From assembly GCA_016741915.1 (NCBI GenBank), contig JACVCS010000043.1, positions 1-32,952 on the forward strand: 32,952 nucleotides of DNA, in the 5' to 3' direction. Source of the DNA: Phycisphaerales bacterium (GTDB taxonomy: Bacteria; Planctomycetota; Phycisphaerae; Phycisphaerales; UBA1924). Made by a program: the position numbers and the translations under genes. The notes beneath the pieces were generated by a model. The model was not told the origin of the DNA, did no database searches, and worked only from the letters and a program-made list of their open reading frames with translations. Each line of letters starts with the position of its first letter. Position 1 is the first letter of the stretch. Positions 25,688 through 32,952 of the stretch are shown in pieces.

Positions 25688-26290
25688 ATGAAGCAGACCT
25701 GGATCGATCCTCGGACGGTGCTCGACGGGCAACTGGTGAAGCTCGTGCCGATGGAGCTTGCGCACGCGCCGGGGCTGCTGGAGGCGGCCTCGCCCGAGCT
25801 GTTTCGCTACACGCCGCAGGGCCCGGCATCGTGGACGGTGGAGGGGTTTGAGGAGAACATCCGCGCGGTGATGACCCTCGACGACGTGGTTCCCTTCACG
25901 ATCATCCACAAGCCCACGGGCAAAGTCATCGGGCGGTCGACGTACATGATGATCCGCCCGCCGCATAAGAGCGTCGAGGTCGGGCGCACGTGGATCGCCC
26001 GGCAGTACCAGGGCACGCGCGTGAATCCGGAGATCAAACTGCTCATGTTCCGGCACGCCTTTGAAACGCTCGGAGCGATCCGGGTTGAACTGCTCACCGG
26101 CGGGCGGAATCTGCACAGTCAGGCGGCCATCAGCAAGCTCGGCGCGGTGAAAGAGGGCGTCATGCGCGATCACCGCTTCGAGCCCGACGGCAACATCCGC
26201 GACACGGTGATCTACAGCATCCTCAAGCGCGAATGGCCGACGGTGAAAGAGGGGCTGCTCAGGCGGCTCGAATCACTGGCGATGGTGTGA
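25688..26290 (+). CDS. GNAT-family N-acetyltransferase (RimJ/RimL type)
   Basis: Predicted to transfer an acetyl group from acetyl-CoA to an amine; the substrate cannot be told from sequence. The 200 residues show the family order: LVKLVPMELAHAPGLLEA near the N-terminus, a central beta region (PFTIIHKPTGKVIGRSTYM), and the acetyl-CoA loop and helix QYQGTRVNPEIKLLMFRHAF, followed by RVELLTGGRNLHSQAAISKL-GA. This resembles the COG1670 group whose members modify ribosomal proteins or small molecules. Start at the ATG at 25688; the preceding GGCGGGTGA is a weak ribosome-binding site. It is divergent from the bactofilin gene and 114 bp upstream of rnr. Confidence 0.85.
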   Translation: MKQTWIDPRTVLDGQLVKLVPMELAHAPGLLEAASPELFRYTPQGPASWTVEGFEENIRAVMTLDDVVPFTIIHKPTGKVIGRSTYMMIRPPHKSVEVGRTWIARQYQGTRVNPEIKLLMFRHAFETLGAIRVELLTGGRNLHSQAAISKLGAVKEGVMRDHRFEPDGNIRDTVIYSILKREWPTVKEGLLRRLESLAMV

Positions 26291-26404
26291 CCCGCCGACA
26301 CATTCGGCGGCGCGATTCACCGGCATGAGCCTGTTTCAGCCCCGAAACGCCGGTTTGACACGGCCTGAACGCGTTCCCCCCTTTGCCGACCTATCCTTGT
26401 ACCC

Positions 26405-28870
26405 ATGAGCGATCGCTACACGCGCAGGCTTCTTGAACACCTGCAGCACGACAACTACCAAACTTCCGACATCCCAACCCTGATGCGCGACCTGGGCATC
26501 GACGCGACCGAAAAGGACGTCTTCGCCCTCAGCCTGAAAAAGCTCGAAAGCGAAAAGCGCATCGTGCTGCTCGACGGCGGCAAGGTCTCGCTCCCATCGA
26601 TGCCCGATCAGATCACCGGGCGATTCAAGAAGAACCCCAAGGGCTTCGGCTTCGTCGTGCCCGAGTTCGCCGTGCGCGAGGGTGATGTCTTCATCCCGCC
26701 CGACTCCACAGGCGATGCCCTGACCGGCGACACCGTGCTGGTGCAGGTCCGCCGGGGCATGCGCAACGGCGAAGAGGACATCACCGGGCGCATCATCAAG
26801 GTCATCACCCGCAAACGCTCACGCTTCACGGGCGAGCTGATCAAGCAGGGCGCTACGTGGCTCGTACGCCCGGACGGGCGCGAGCTGACGGGCATGGTCG
26901 TCGTGCGTGACCCGCAGAGCAAGAACGCCAAAGAGGGCGACAAGGTCGTCGTCGAGATCCTGCACTATCCGGAAGAGAACAACCTTGCTGAGGGCGTAAT
27001 CACCGAGGTGCTGGGCGAGGCGGGCCTGCCCAGCGTCGAGACGCAGGCGGTCATCGCGGCGTACAACCTCCCGGGCGAGTTCGAGCCCGAGGTGATGAAC
27101 CAGGCCCGTGGGGCGGCCGAGCAGTTCGACCGCGACATCGAACGCTGCGAACGCGAAGGATGGAAGTCGCGCGACGACCTGCGCGGCGAGTACATCATCA
27201 CCATCGACCCGCCCGACGCGAAGGACTACGACGACGCGATCCAGATCAAGCGCGTCACACTCCCCGACGGGTCCATCGGCTGGGAGCTGGGCGTGCACAT
27301 CGCCGACGTGGCGCACTTCATCCCCGTCGGCTCGCCGCTGGATCTTGAGGCCCGCAAACGCGGCAACAGCTGCTACCTCCCCCGGCACGTCATCCCCATG
27401 CTGCCCGAGGTGCTCAGCAACGGCATCTGTTCGCTGCAGGAAGGCGTCCCGCGCTTCTGCAAGAGCGCGTTCATGCGTTACAACCGCAAGGGCGAGATCG
27501 TCTCCAGCGGCGTTGCACAGGTCTGCATCAAGTCCACCAAGCGCCTGACCTACCTCGAGGCCCAGGCCCTCATCGACGGCGATCAGGAAGAAGCCAAGAA
27601 GCACGCCAAGACCGAGCCGATCTACACCGAGCAGCTCATCAGCACGCTGCGCGAGATGGACGCATGCGCCAAGGCCATCCGCCAGCGTCGGCGCGAGGCG
27701 GGGATGATCCACCTCGAACTGCCCGACGTGGTCTTGATCTACGACGACAACGGGCGCGTGATCGACGCCGAGCGCGAGGACGACGCCTTCACCCACACGC
27801 TCATCGAGATGTTCATGGTCGAGGCGAACGAAGTGCTCGCCCGGCTGTTTGAGCGCATCAAGGTGCCGCTGCTGCGGCGTGTTCACCCGGAGCCCACCCC
27901 GGGCGATGTGGACGACCTTCGCACCGCCGCCCGCGTTGCCGGGTTCGTGATCCCCAAACGCCCGACGCGGAAGGAACTGCAGGGTCTTCTCGACGCGACC
28001 CGCGGCACCTCCGCCGCTCCCGCGGTGCACATGGCCGTGCTGCGGACGCTGACGCGTGCGGAGTACTCGCCCGCGCTCATCGGGCACTTCGCCCTCGCCA
28101 GCGAGGCCTACGCGCACTTCACCAGCCCGATCCGCCGTTATCCTGACCTGACGGTCCACCGCGCACTGGCGGAGTACCTCGAACACACCGACAACGGTCG
28201 CAAGCCCCCGCGCGACGACGCGGCCCGTGAGGCCCTGGGCAAAAAGCTCATGGAAAGCCCGCGCTGCCCGAGCATGGAAGAGCTCGCGAAGATCGGCTCG
28301 AGCTGCACGCAGACCGAAGAGAACGCCTCCGGCGCTGAAGAAAGCCTCCGCTCGTTCCTCGTGCTGCAGCTTCTCAGCGAGCACATCGGCGGCGAGTTCC
28401 GCGCCATGGTCACGGGCTGCACCAACGCCGGCCTGTTTGTGAAGCTCGAAAAGTACCTTGCCGAGGGGTTCATCAAGAAAGAAGACCTGCCGCTGGGTCG
28501 AGAAGGCCGGGCCGGCGCGTGGCGGATCGACCAGCGCAGCGGCGCGCTGGTGAACGCCGCGAGCGGGCGGAGCTTCTCCATCGGCGATCAGGTGACCATC
28601 GTGATCACAAAGGTCGACCTGTCGCTGCGAAAGATGGACGTGGCGATCGCGGACCCCGACAGTCGCGAGAAGGGCAAGAGCAAAAAGCTCTACACCAAGG
28701 ACCGCTCATTGACAGCCAACCCCGACGCAAACCCCGCGGTCAGCCTCGGCGGCGGCGGGCTGAACCTCGATTGGGACACGCTCAAGCACGGCCAATCCGG
28801 TGCCGCCCGACGCAGCCAGAAGTCCAAGTCCCGCGACAAGGCCAAGGGCAACAAACGCCGGGACAACTGA
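26405..28870 (+). CDS. rnr: Ribonuclease R (3'-5' exoribonuclease, RNB family)
   Basis: Degrades structured RNA 3' to 5' in RNA turnover and quality control. Domain order over 821 residues: a winged-helix-like N-terminus (about 5-60), cold-shock-type OB folds (about 68-230, with GRFKKNPKGFGFVVPE), the RNB catalytic domain (about 260-600), an S1-type OB domain (about 650-745) and a basic tail (KSKSRDKAKGNKRRDN). The metal-binding aspartates are in TIDPPDAKDYDDA (D268-D277). GNSCYLPRHVIPMLPEVLSN and YAHFTSPIRRYPDLTVHRAL are diagnostic. Start at the ATG at 26405. No Shine-Dalgarno is visible, and a TATCCT at 26392 just before the ATG would fit a very short or absent leader. It is convergent with a DEAD-box helicase, a common functional partner of RNase R. 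Confidence 0.96.
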   Translation: MSDRYTRRLLEHLQHDNYQTSDIPTLMRDLGIDATEKDVFALSLKKLESEKRIVLLDGGKVSLPSMPDQITGRFKKNPKGFGFVVPEFAVREGDVFIPPDSTGDALTGDTVLVQVRRGMRNGEEDITGRIIKVITRKRSRFTGELIKQGATWLVRPDGRELTGMVVVRDPQSKNAKEGDKVVVEILHYPEENNLAEGVITEVLGEAGLPSVETQAVIAAYNLPGEFEPEVMNQARGAAEQFDRDIERCEREGWKSRDDLRGEYIITIDPPDAKDYDDAIQIKRVTLPDGSIGWELGVHIADVAHFIPVGSPLDLEARKRGNSCYLPRHVIPMLPEVLSNGICSLQEGVPRFCKSAFMRYNRKGEIVSSGVAQVCIKSTKRLTYLEAQALIDGDQEEAKKHAKTEPIYTEQLISTLREMDACAKAIRQRRREAGMIHLELPDVVLIYDDNGRVIDAEREDDAFTHTLIEMFMVEANEVLARLFERIKVPLLRRVHPEPTPGDVDDLRTAARVAGFVIPKRPTRKELQGLLDATRGTSAAPAVHMAVLRTLTRAEYSPALIGHFALASEAYAHFTSPIRRYPDLTVHRALAEYLEHTDNGRKPPRDDAAREALGKKLMESPRCPSMEELAKIGSSCTQTEENASGAEESLRSFLVLQLLSEHIGGEFRAMVTGCTNAGLFVKLEKYLAEGFIKKEDLPLGREGRAGAWRIDQRSGALVNAASGRSFSIGDQVTIVITKVDLSLRKMDVAIADPDSREKGKSKKLYTKDRSLTANPDANPAVSLGGGGLNLDWDTLKHGQSGAARRSQKSKSRDKAKGNKRRDN

Positions 28871-28906
28871 GCTCGCTCGCATCACGCGAGAGCAGACAGA
28901 AACTTC

Positions 28907-28944
28907 AGAGCCCACGAGTTCACTCGTGGGCTCTTTGTCTCTCT
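28907..28944 (+). terminator. Intrinsic terminator of rnr
   Basis: Perfect 12-bp stem AGAGCCCACGAG / CTCGTGGGCTCT with the loop TTCA, followed by TTGTCTCTCT, 36 bases after the stop. Confidence 0.9.
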
Positions 28945-28970
28945 CATGCATCAACACACACACACAAATC

Positions 28971-29010
28971 AAAAACGAAAAACGCCCGGGTGAGTTCGTC
29001 ACCCGGGCGT
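28971..29010 (-). terminator. Intrinsic terminator of the DEAD-box helicase gene
   Basis: Read on the minus strand: 12-bp perfect stem ACGCCCGGGTGA / TCACCCGGGCGT, five-base loop, then TTTTTCGTTTTT. It lies 40 bases past the helicase stop codon. With the rnr terminator it forms a back-to-back pair about 37 bp apart. Confidence 0.9.
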
Positions 29011-29050
29011 GGTGTGTTGCTTTCAGTGCGATGAGCTCATCGCCAGCGGA

Positions 29051-31000
29051 TCAGAAAGAACGCTTGCCCTTGGAGGGCTTGTTCCATCCGCCGCGGTGAG
29101 CGCCGGGCTTGCCGCCCTTGGAGTGCCCGCCGTGCCCGCCGCGTGAGGCGTGATGCCCGCCGCCGCTGCTGCCGCCGCCGCTCTGGCTGCTGTACCCGCC
29201 GCCACCACCGCCACCCGAGTGCCCGCCCGTGGCGTGGGCCGGACGTTCACCGCGCGGGGCGTGCTTGCCGCCCGCGGCGTGGCCGTGCGAACCCGAGCCA
29301 GCGCCGGGGTGACCGGCGCCGCGCGCGTGCGGGGGCTTGCCCGAGCCGCGATGACCCGCGTACCCACCACCGCCGCCCTGACCGTGCTGCGGCTTGCCGC
29401 CCGCGTGCGGCGCGGGCGAACCCGCGCGACGGTGCGGCGGGGCGTTGCGCTTCACGTTCGCCGGGACGTTCCAGCCGCCGTTGTCACCGCCGCTGTCACG
29501 CGGATCGAACGACTCGCCTTCGCTGTCCACAAAGCCCGCTTCAACGCGCTCGATAGGCCGGGCCGTCTCGCGACGAACCTCCGGCTCGCTCATGAAACGC
29601 CCGTCGTGCGTGCCCGCGTGAACCGCGGCCGCCGGCGCGTGCGTGTGCTTGGCGGCGTGCGAGGTATGCCCAGCATGCGGCGCGTGCGTGGACGTCTCGT
29701 GCGACCGCGCGGGGCGCGAATCGCGCATCTCGCGAGCCTCGCGGTGCGCGGGGCTCTTCACGCCGTGCCCGACGCGTTCCGGGCGACCGCGCTCGCGGGC
29801 CATCTCGGCCCGTTCTTCGCTGTTGCCGTTGTGCGTGCCGTCACGGTCGATGAACCCCGAAAGATCAGGCAGGCGCGTGATCACTTCGATCTTCTTGCCC
29901 GTCAGACGCTCCACCCCGCGGAGCATCCCGCGCTCCTCATAGTCCACCAGGCTGATGGCAATGCCCGCGGCACCCGCGCGACCCGTGCGCCCAATACGGT
30001 GCACGTACGACTCGGGCTCCATCGGCATGTCAAAGTTGAACACGTGCGTGATGCCGTCAACGTCGAGCCCGCGGGCCGCCACGTCGGTCGCCACCAGCAC
30101 CGTGCTCTTGCCGCTGCGCAGGCCTTCCAGAGCGCGCTGACGCTGCCCCTGGCCCTTGTTGCCGTGGATCGCGTCGGAGAGGATCCCGCGCTTGCGCAGG
30201 TGCTTGCTGAGCTTCTCCGCCCCGTGCTTGGTCTTGGTGAAGACCACCGCACGCGAGGCGTTCTCATTCTGCAGCAGATACTCCAGCAGCGCCGGCTTCT
30301 GCTTGCGGGCAACCATGTACACCTTCTGGTCGATCAGCTCCGCCGTCGAAGCGGGGGGCGTCACCGACACCTTCACCGGATCACGCAGCAGCGCGTCGGC
30401 CAGGTGCATGATCTCCCGCGGCATCGTCGCCGAGAACAGCATCGTCTGCCGATCCTTCGACAGGTTCGACACGATCCGCTTGATCGGCATGATGAACCCC
30501 ATGTCCAGCATGCGGTCCGCCTCGTCAAGAACGAGCGTCCGAACCTCGCTGAGGTTCACCACACCCTGCTCCAGCAGGTCGATCAGACGCCCGGGCGTCG
30601 CCACCAGCACGTCCACACCGGCGCGAAGGGCCCGCACCTGGTGGAACTGGCTCACGCCGCCGAAGATCACCGCGTAGACCAGACCGGTGTTCCGGCCATA
30701 GGTCGCGAAGCTCTGCACGATCTGCGTCGCCAGCTCGCGCGTGGGCGAGAGCACCAGCACGCGCGGGTAACGCCCCTGCCGCTTGCCTTTGCCCGCGTTC
30801 TGCTGCATCAGGCGATCGAGGATCGGCAGCGCGAACGCCGCCGTCTTGCCCGTGCCCGTCTGCGCACAGCCCAGCATGTCGCGCCCCGCCAGCAGCGGGG
30901 GGATCGACTCCGCCTGGATGGGCGTGGCCTTCTCGTACCCTTCGTGCTTCAGGGCTTCGAGGATCTCGTGACTCAAACCAAGTTCAGAAAACGTCTTCAA
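29051..31000 (-). CDS. DEAD-box RNA helicase (RhlE-like) with His/Gly-rich tail
   Basis: ATP-dependent RNA helicase acting in RNA decay or ribosome assembly. Conserved motifs in order: Q motif (F4 to Q29), AQTGTGKT (46-53), SPTREL, VATPGRL, DEAD (159-162), SAT (190-192), then FTKTKHGAEKL, LVATDVAARGLDVDG and HRIGRTGRAG. The core ends near 385. The remaining 265 residues are low-complexity: first Arg/Glu/His, then stretches rich in Gly and His such as HAGHTSHAAKHTH, ending in basic GWNKPSKGKRSF. Such tails bind RNA and often drive condensate formation. The start is TTG at 31000: a TGA stop lies two codons upstream, no ATG fits the conserved N-terminus KTFSELGLS, and GGGGAG sits eight bases before. 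The family is RhlE/DeaD-type; the exact ortholog is uncertain. Confidence 0.92.
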   Translation of the reverse strand: MKTFSELGLSHEILEALKHEGYEKATPIQAESIPPLLAGRDMLGCAQTGTGKTAAFALPILDRLMQQNAGKGKRQGRYPRVLVLSPTRELATQIVQSFATYGRNTGLVYAVIFGGVSQFHQVRALRAGVDVLVATPGRLIDLLEQGVVNLSEVRTLVLDEADRMLDMGFIMPIKRIVSNLSKDRQTMLFSATMPREIMHLADALLRDPVKVSVTPPASTAELIDQKVYMVARKQKPALLEYLLQNENASRAVVFTKTKHGAEKLSKHLRKRGILSDAIHGNKGQGQRQRALEGLRSGKSTVLVATDVAARGLDVDGITHVFNFDMPMEPESYVHRIGRTGRAGAAGIAISLVDYEERGMLRGVERLTGKKIEVITRLPDLSGFIDRDGTHNGNSEERAEMARERGRPERVGHGVKSPAHREAREMRDSRPARSHETSTHAPHAGHTSHAAKHTHAPAAAVHAGTHDGRFMSEPEVRRETARPIERVEAGFVDSEGESFDPRDSGGDNGGWNVPANVKRNAPPHRRAGSPAPHAGGKPQHGQGGGGGYAGHRGSGKPPHARGAGHPGAGSGSHGHAAGGKHAPRGERPAHATGGHSGGGGGGGYSSQSGGGSSGGGHHASRGGHGGHSKGGKPGAHRGGWNKPSKGKRSF

Positions 31001-31004
31001 ACAT

Positions 31005-31429
31005 CAAACTCCCCGGCCTGATCAACCTGCCCAACACCCGGCGCGAGCACGAGACGACCAATCGGTCAGCTCATGACCACACCGGCCCGCCGGGCAACGG
31101 CGTAAGGCCGATACGTTTCGGGCGTCCTTGACCCACACAACGTTTGGAGGGATGCAAGCGATGCCGTACTGGGGTGGCGCGGGCAAACCATCGCCCGCGG
31201 CCAGCAGTCACCCAGAACAGTCAGTCCCACGATCAATGCCGGGGGAACTCTCTACCACAAGGGGCTACTGGCAAATACTGGTAGAACTCTAGGCGCGCCA
31301 AGCACCCGCCGCCGATCCCCCTCGACCAGCACGCCAACGTCCGAGAACCCTCACGACTCATCGCGAAAAACGCCACCGCAAAACGAAAAACCCGCTGATC
31401 GGCTTTGGGCCTTCAGCGGGTTCTCGAAA
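31005..31429. other. Gap between helicase and tRNA-Glu; no gene seen
   Basis: No protein gene is supported. It contains a short hairpin (CGCGGGC/GCCCGCG, 31178-31184 with 31193-31199) and the tRNA terminator at its right end. I looked for tmRNA, RNase P, SRP and 6S RNA signatures and recognised none. Roughly 31080-31340 remains unexplained. Confidence 0.5.
31378..31422 (-). terminator. Intrinsic terminator of the tRNA-Glu transcript
   Basis: Read on the minus strand: AACCCGCTGA, a 14-base loop region that can pair further, TCAGCGGGTT, then TTTCGTTTT. It starts 8 bases after the tRNA 3' end. Confidence 0.88.
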
Positions 31430-31504
31430 TGACCCCAATGGGATTCGAACCCATGTTCCCAGGATGAGAACCTGGTGTCCTGGACCGGGCTAGACGATGG
31501 GGCC
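31430..31504 (-). tRNA. tRNA-Glu (anticodon CTC)
   Basis: A 75-nt cloverleaf. Acceptor GGCCCCA pairs with TGGGGTC (one G-U at 2-71), with discriminator A. The D arm starts GTCTAG. The anticodon stem CCAGG/CCTGG encloses the loop TTCTCAT, giving anticodon CTC. The T arm ATGGG-TTCGAAT-CCCAT is canonical. The 3' CCA is not encoded (TTT follows), so it must be added by CCA-adding enzyme. CTC reads GAG, the preferred Glu codon in such GC-rich DNA. Confidence 0.95.
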
Positions 31505-31633
31505 ATCTGCTTCAGGTCAACACCAGTGTCCAACGGTAGCGCTCAACCCCCGCGAATCAAGCCCGCCGCACGCCCTTTCGACCCCTCCCGACCCTTCTCC
31601 CGACCCCCACGCCCACCTCGTTGCCGAGACCAA

Positions 31634-32200
31634 TCACGCCCGGCTCTTCAGCGTCTCTTCCACGATCGAAAGCAGGTCCATCGCCTCGGGCAATCGCCCC
31701 ACGCCCACGGCCCGGCACGCCTGCCAACCCGCCCCCGGCTCGATCACCTTGAACCCATCACCCCGCAGCGTCGCAAGGTTCCGCTGCGTCGAGGGCTGTC
31801 CCCACATCACCTCGTTCATCGACGGCGCCAGTAGCACAGGCGTCTTCGCCCGGTCCACCGCCGACAGAATCAGGCAGACGATGTCGTCGGTGAACCCTGC
31901 CGCCAGCTTGGCGCACAGGTCCATCGTGCACGGTGCGACGATCGCCAGGTCGAGCTCACGCGCCAGAGAAATGTGCTGCGGGTCCTGGCTCTCGATGTGC
32001 TCCCACGCGCTGGTATAGACCGGGCGCGCCGAGAGCGCCTGGAACGTCAGCGGCGTGACGAACTTCGTCGCCGCGGGGGTCATCGCGACGGTGACGCTGG
32101 CCCCGCGCTGGGCGAGCTGCGACACCAAGGTGCAGACCTTGTACGCCGCGATCCCACCGCCCACACCCACGAGGATCCGGGCGTTCGAGAGCGAGCTCAT
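31634..32200 (-). CDS. coaC: Phosphopantothenoylcysteine decarboxylase (CoaC domain only)
   Basis: FMN enzyme that decarboxylates 4'-phosphopantothenoylcysteine in coenzyme A synthesis. The 188 residues match the HFCD flavoprotein family: GVGGGIAAYK at 12-21, catalytic H76 in PQHISLARELDLAIVAPCT, the substrate-binding motif PSMNEVMW at 126-133 and C162 in GWQACRAVGVGRLPE. In many bacteria this domain is fused to the synthetase CoaB (as Dfp/CoaBC). Here the protein ends after the CoaC domain and no CoaB is found in the window. The ATG ending at 32200 has AAGGAA seven bases upstream. It lies 63 bp downstream of rpoZ on the same strand, the usual rpoZ-coaBC arrangement. Confidence 0.93.
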   Translation of the reverse strand: MSSLSNARILVGVGGGIAAYKVCTLVSQLAQRGASVTVAMTPAATKFVTPLTFQALSARPVYTSAWEHIESQDPQHISLARELDLAIVAPCTMDLCAKLAAGFTDDIVCLILSAVDRAKTPVLLAPSMNEVMWGQPSTQRNLATLRGDGFKVIEPGAGWQACRAVGVGRLPEAMDLLSIVEETLKSRA

Positions 32201-32263
32201 CGTGATTTCCTTGTACGCACGGGTCGCGTCGGCTGAAACAGCCCCTCAACCCGAAGGTCAACC

Positions 32264-32509
32264 TCAGACCCGCGGCTTCCAATCGGGCAGTGCGGCCTTG
32301 AAGTCCGGATCGGTGTCGTCGAACTGCGGGACGATCTTGTCCTGCAGGATCTCCTCGATGGCGATCTCCAGGTCGCTGCGCCCGTTGCGCTCGACCATGG
32401 GCCGGGCCCCGTCCATGAGCTGGACCAACCGACGCTGGATCAGGGCGCACAGCTTGAACCGCCCGCCAACCTTGTTGATGATCTCATCGCTCTTCAACGC
32501 CTCGATCAT
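32264..32509 (-). CDS. rpoZ: RNA polymerase omega subunit
   Basis: Small subunit that helps assembly of beta' into RNA polymerase. The 81-residue protein has the family pattern: MIEALKSDEIINKVGGRFKL, then CALIQRRLVQLMDGARP and LEIAIEEILQDKI. The usual length is 70-100. The ATG ending at 32509 is preceded by GGGAG five bases upstream, which favours it over the longer open frame to 32632. First gene of a probable rpoZ-coaC operon. Confidence 0.9.
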   Translation of the reverse strand: MIEALKSDEIINKVGGRFKLCALIQRRLVQLMDGARPMVERNGRSDLEIAIEEILQDKIVPQFDDTDPDFKAALPDWKPRV

Positions 32510-32623
32510 GGTCGCTCCCGAAAAGCACCCGCCCCGCCTCTGAACCGGTCTTGACCGCCCGGTGGTGACGACGTCCCCAAGGCTTTCCTGATCGAAAGCC
32601 GCAATTGTGGAAAGTCGCACAAC

Positions 32624-32654
32624 TTGACGCACGCCCCGACCTTTGTGCTATACT
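32624..32654 (+). promoter_or_regulatory. Extended -10 promoter reading rightwards
   Basis: TGC-TATACT (32646-32654) is an extended -10 element, and TTGACG at 32624-32629 is a good -35 at a slightly long spacing of 19. Transcription would start near 32661 and leave the window to the right. Confidence 0.65.
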
Positions 32655-32884
32655 AGGCTTGTCCGGGGGCTCCGTCGAACCTGTTGTCGCCACACGTCGC
32701 GAGATCCATCGCGGCTTCCTTGGTCTACAACCGGGTTCCTCCAGTCCACGTTCACAGCGTCGCCGCCGCGTGGAAACGTTGGTTGCTGATCTGAACGATC
32801 AGCGGCACACCACCACACAGCCGGGGATGTTTGAAACACCGGCGTCAAAAGAACAAGGTATCGCAAGATCGTATGAGCGTGGTC

Positions 32885-32925
32885 GAGTTGATCGAGTTGG
32901 TGGAGTTGGTGGAGTTGGCGGAGTG
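32885..32925. repeat. 9-bp tandem repeat, about 4.5 units
   Basis: Units GAGTTGATC, GAGTTGGTG, GAGTTGGTG, GAGTTGGCG, then GAGTG. Low-complexity, purine/T-rich, near the window edge. Confidence 0.7.
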
Positions 32926-32952
32926 GGGAGTGTGTGGGGCGAGGGGCGGGTA

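Larger units (their letters stand above)
32510..32952. other. Right-edge region upstream of rpoZ; partial leader or gene start
   Basis: Holds the upstream region of rpoZ (minus) and a plus-strand promoter (32624-32654). Downstream of it come a 7-bp hairpin (GCTGATC/GATCAGC, 32785-32803) and short 9-bp GAGTTGGTG-type repeats (about 32885-32925). Open frames run out of the window from ATG at 32827 and at 32873. The first has poor third-position GC, and the second is mostly translated simple repeat. I do not call either as a gene. Confidence 0.5.

Noticed and set aside
31005..31429. Structured RNA such as 6S, tmRNA, RNase P or SRP RNA
   Set aside because: None of their conserved core sequences was recognised; a covariance-model search would be needed to be certain.
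31351..31533. Minus-strand open frame of 60 residues
   Set aside because: It runs through the tRNA-Glu and its terminator.
32827..32952. Start of a gene (MFETPASKEQ...)
   Set aside because: Codon third positions are AT-rich compared with neighbours, no ribosome-binding site is seen, and it soon enters a simple repeat.

Overview
The window is GC-rich DNA from a bacterium that looks like a planctomycete, probably of the Phycisphaerae type. The main reason is the 3,482-residue cell-envelope protein. It has no classical signal peptide and instead carries an N-terminal LEQRQLL motif, a variant of the LEPRxLLS motif known from planctomycete giant surface proteins. Other pointers are small membrane proteins ending in a C-terminal zinc ribbon, a bactofilin cluster, GC-rich hairpin repeats between genes and purine/pyrimidine-strand-biased interspersed repeats. 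The assignment comes from protein features only; no rRNA is present.

Left part (1-11281): a threonine synthase with a C-homopolymer-rich start. It is followed on the minus strand by two tandem paralogous membrane proteins with C-terminal zinc ribbons, a HEAT-repeat lipoprotein and apolipoprotein N-acyltransferase (lnt). Divergent from lnt is a UDP-sugar pyrophosphorylase. After a repeat-rich gap holding a 21-bp minisatellite comes the fused chorismate mutase/prephenate dehydratase (pheA). Three strong hairpins separate pheA from a convergent membrane protein of unknown function.

Middle (11282-22520): one 10.4-kb gene for a cysteine-free, almost lysine-free giant protein. It has beta-helix-like repeats, two domains resembling pre-peptidase C-terminal (PPC) domains, recurring GxDGxxGxxDD motifs, and a C-terminal segment that looks like a metalloprotease helix with every zinc-site residue replaced. 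An intrinsic terminator follows it.

Right part (22521-32952): three minus-strand genes form a possible cytoskeletal group (bactofilin, a Zn-ribbon bactofilin-like protein, a long coiled-coil protein). Then come a GNAT acetyltransferase and RNase R on the plus strand, convergent with an RhlE-like DEAD-box helicase that has a TTG start and a His/Gly-rich tail. Back-to-back terminators separate the last two. A tRNA-Glu(CTC), a stand-alone phosphopantothenoylcysteine decarboxylase (coaC) and rpoZ follow. The right edge has an extended -10 promoter reading out of the window.

Most genes are housekeeping: amino-acid synthesis, lipoprotein maturation, RNA decay and CoA synthesis. The least described parts are the giant surface protein, the bactofilin/coiled-coil group and the repeat families. 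I see no CRISPR array, phage, transposase or rRNA.
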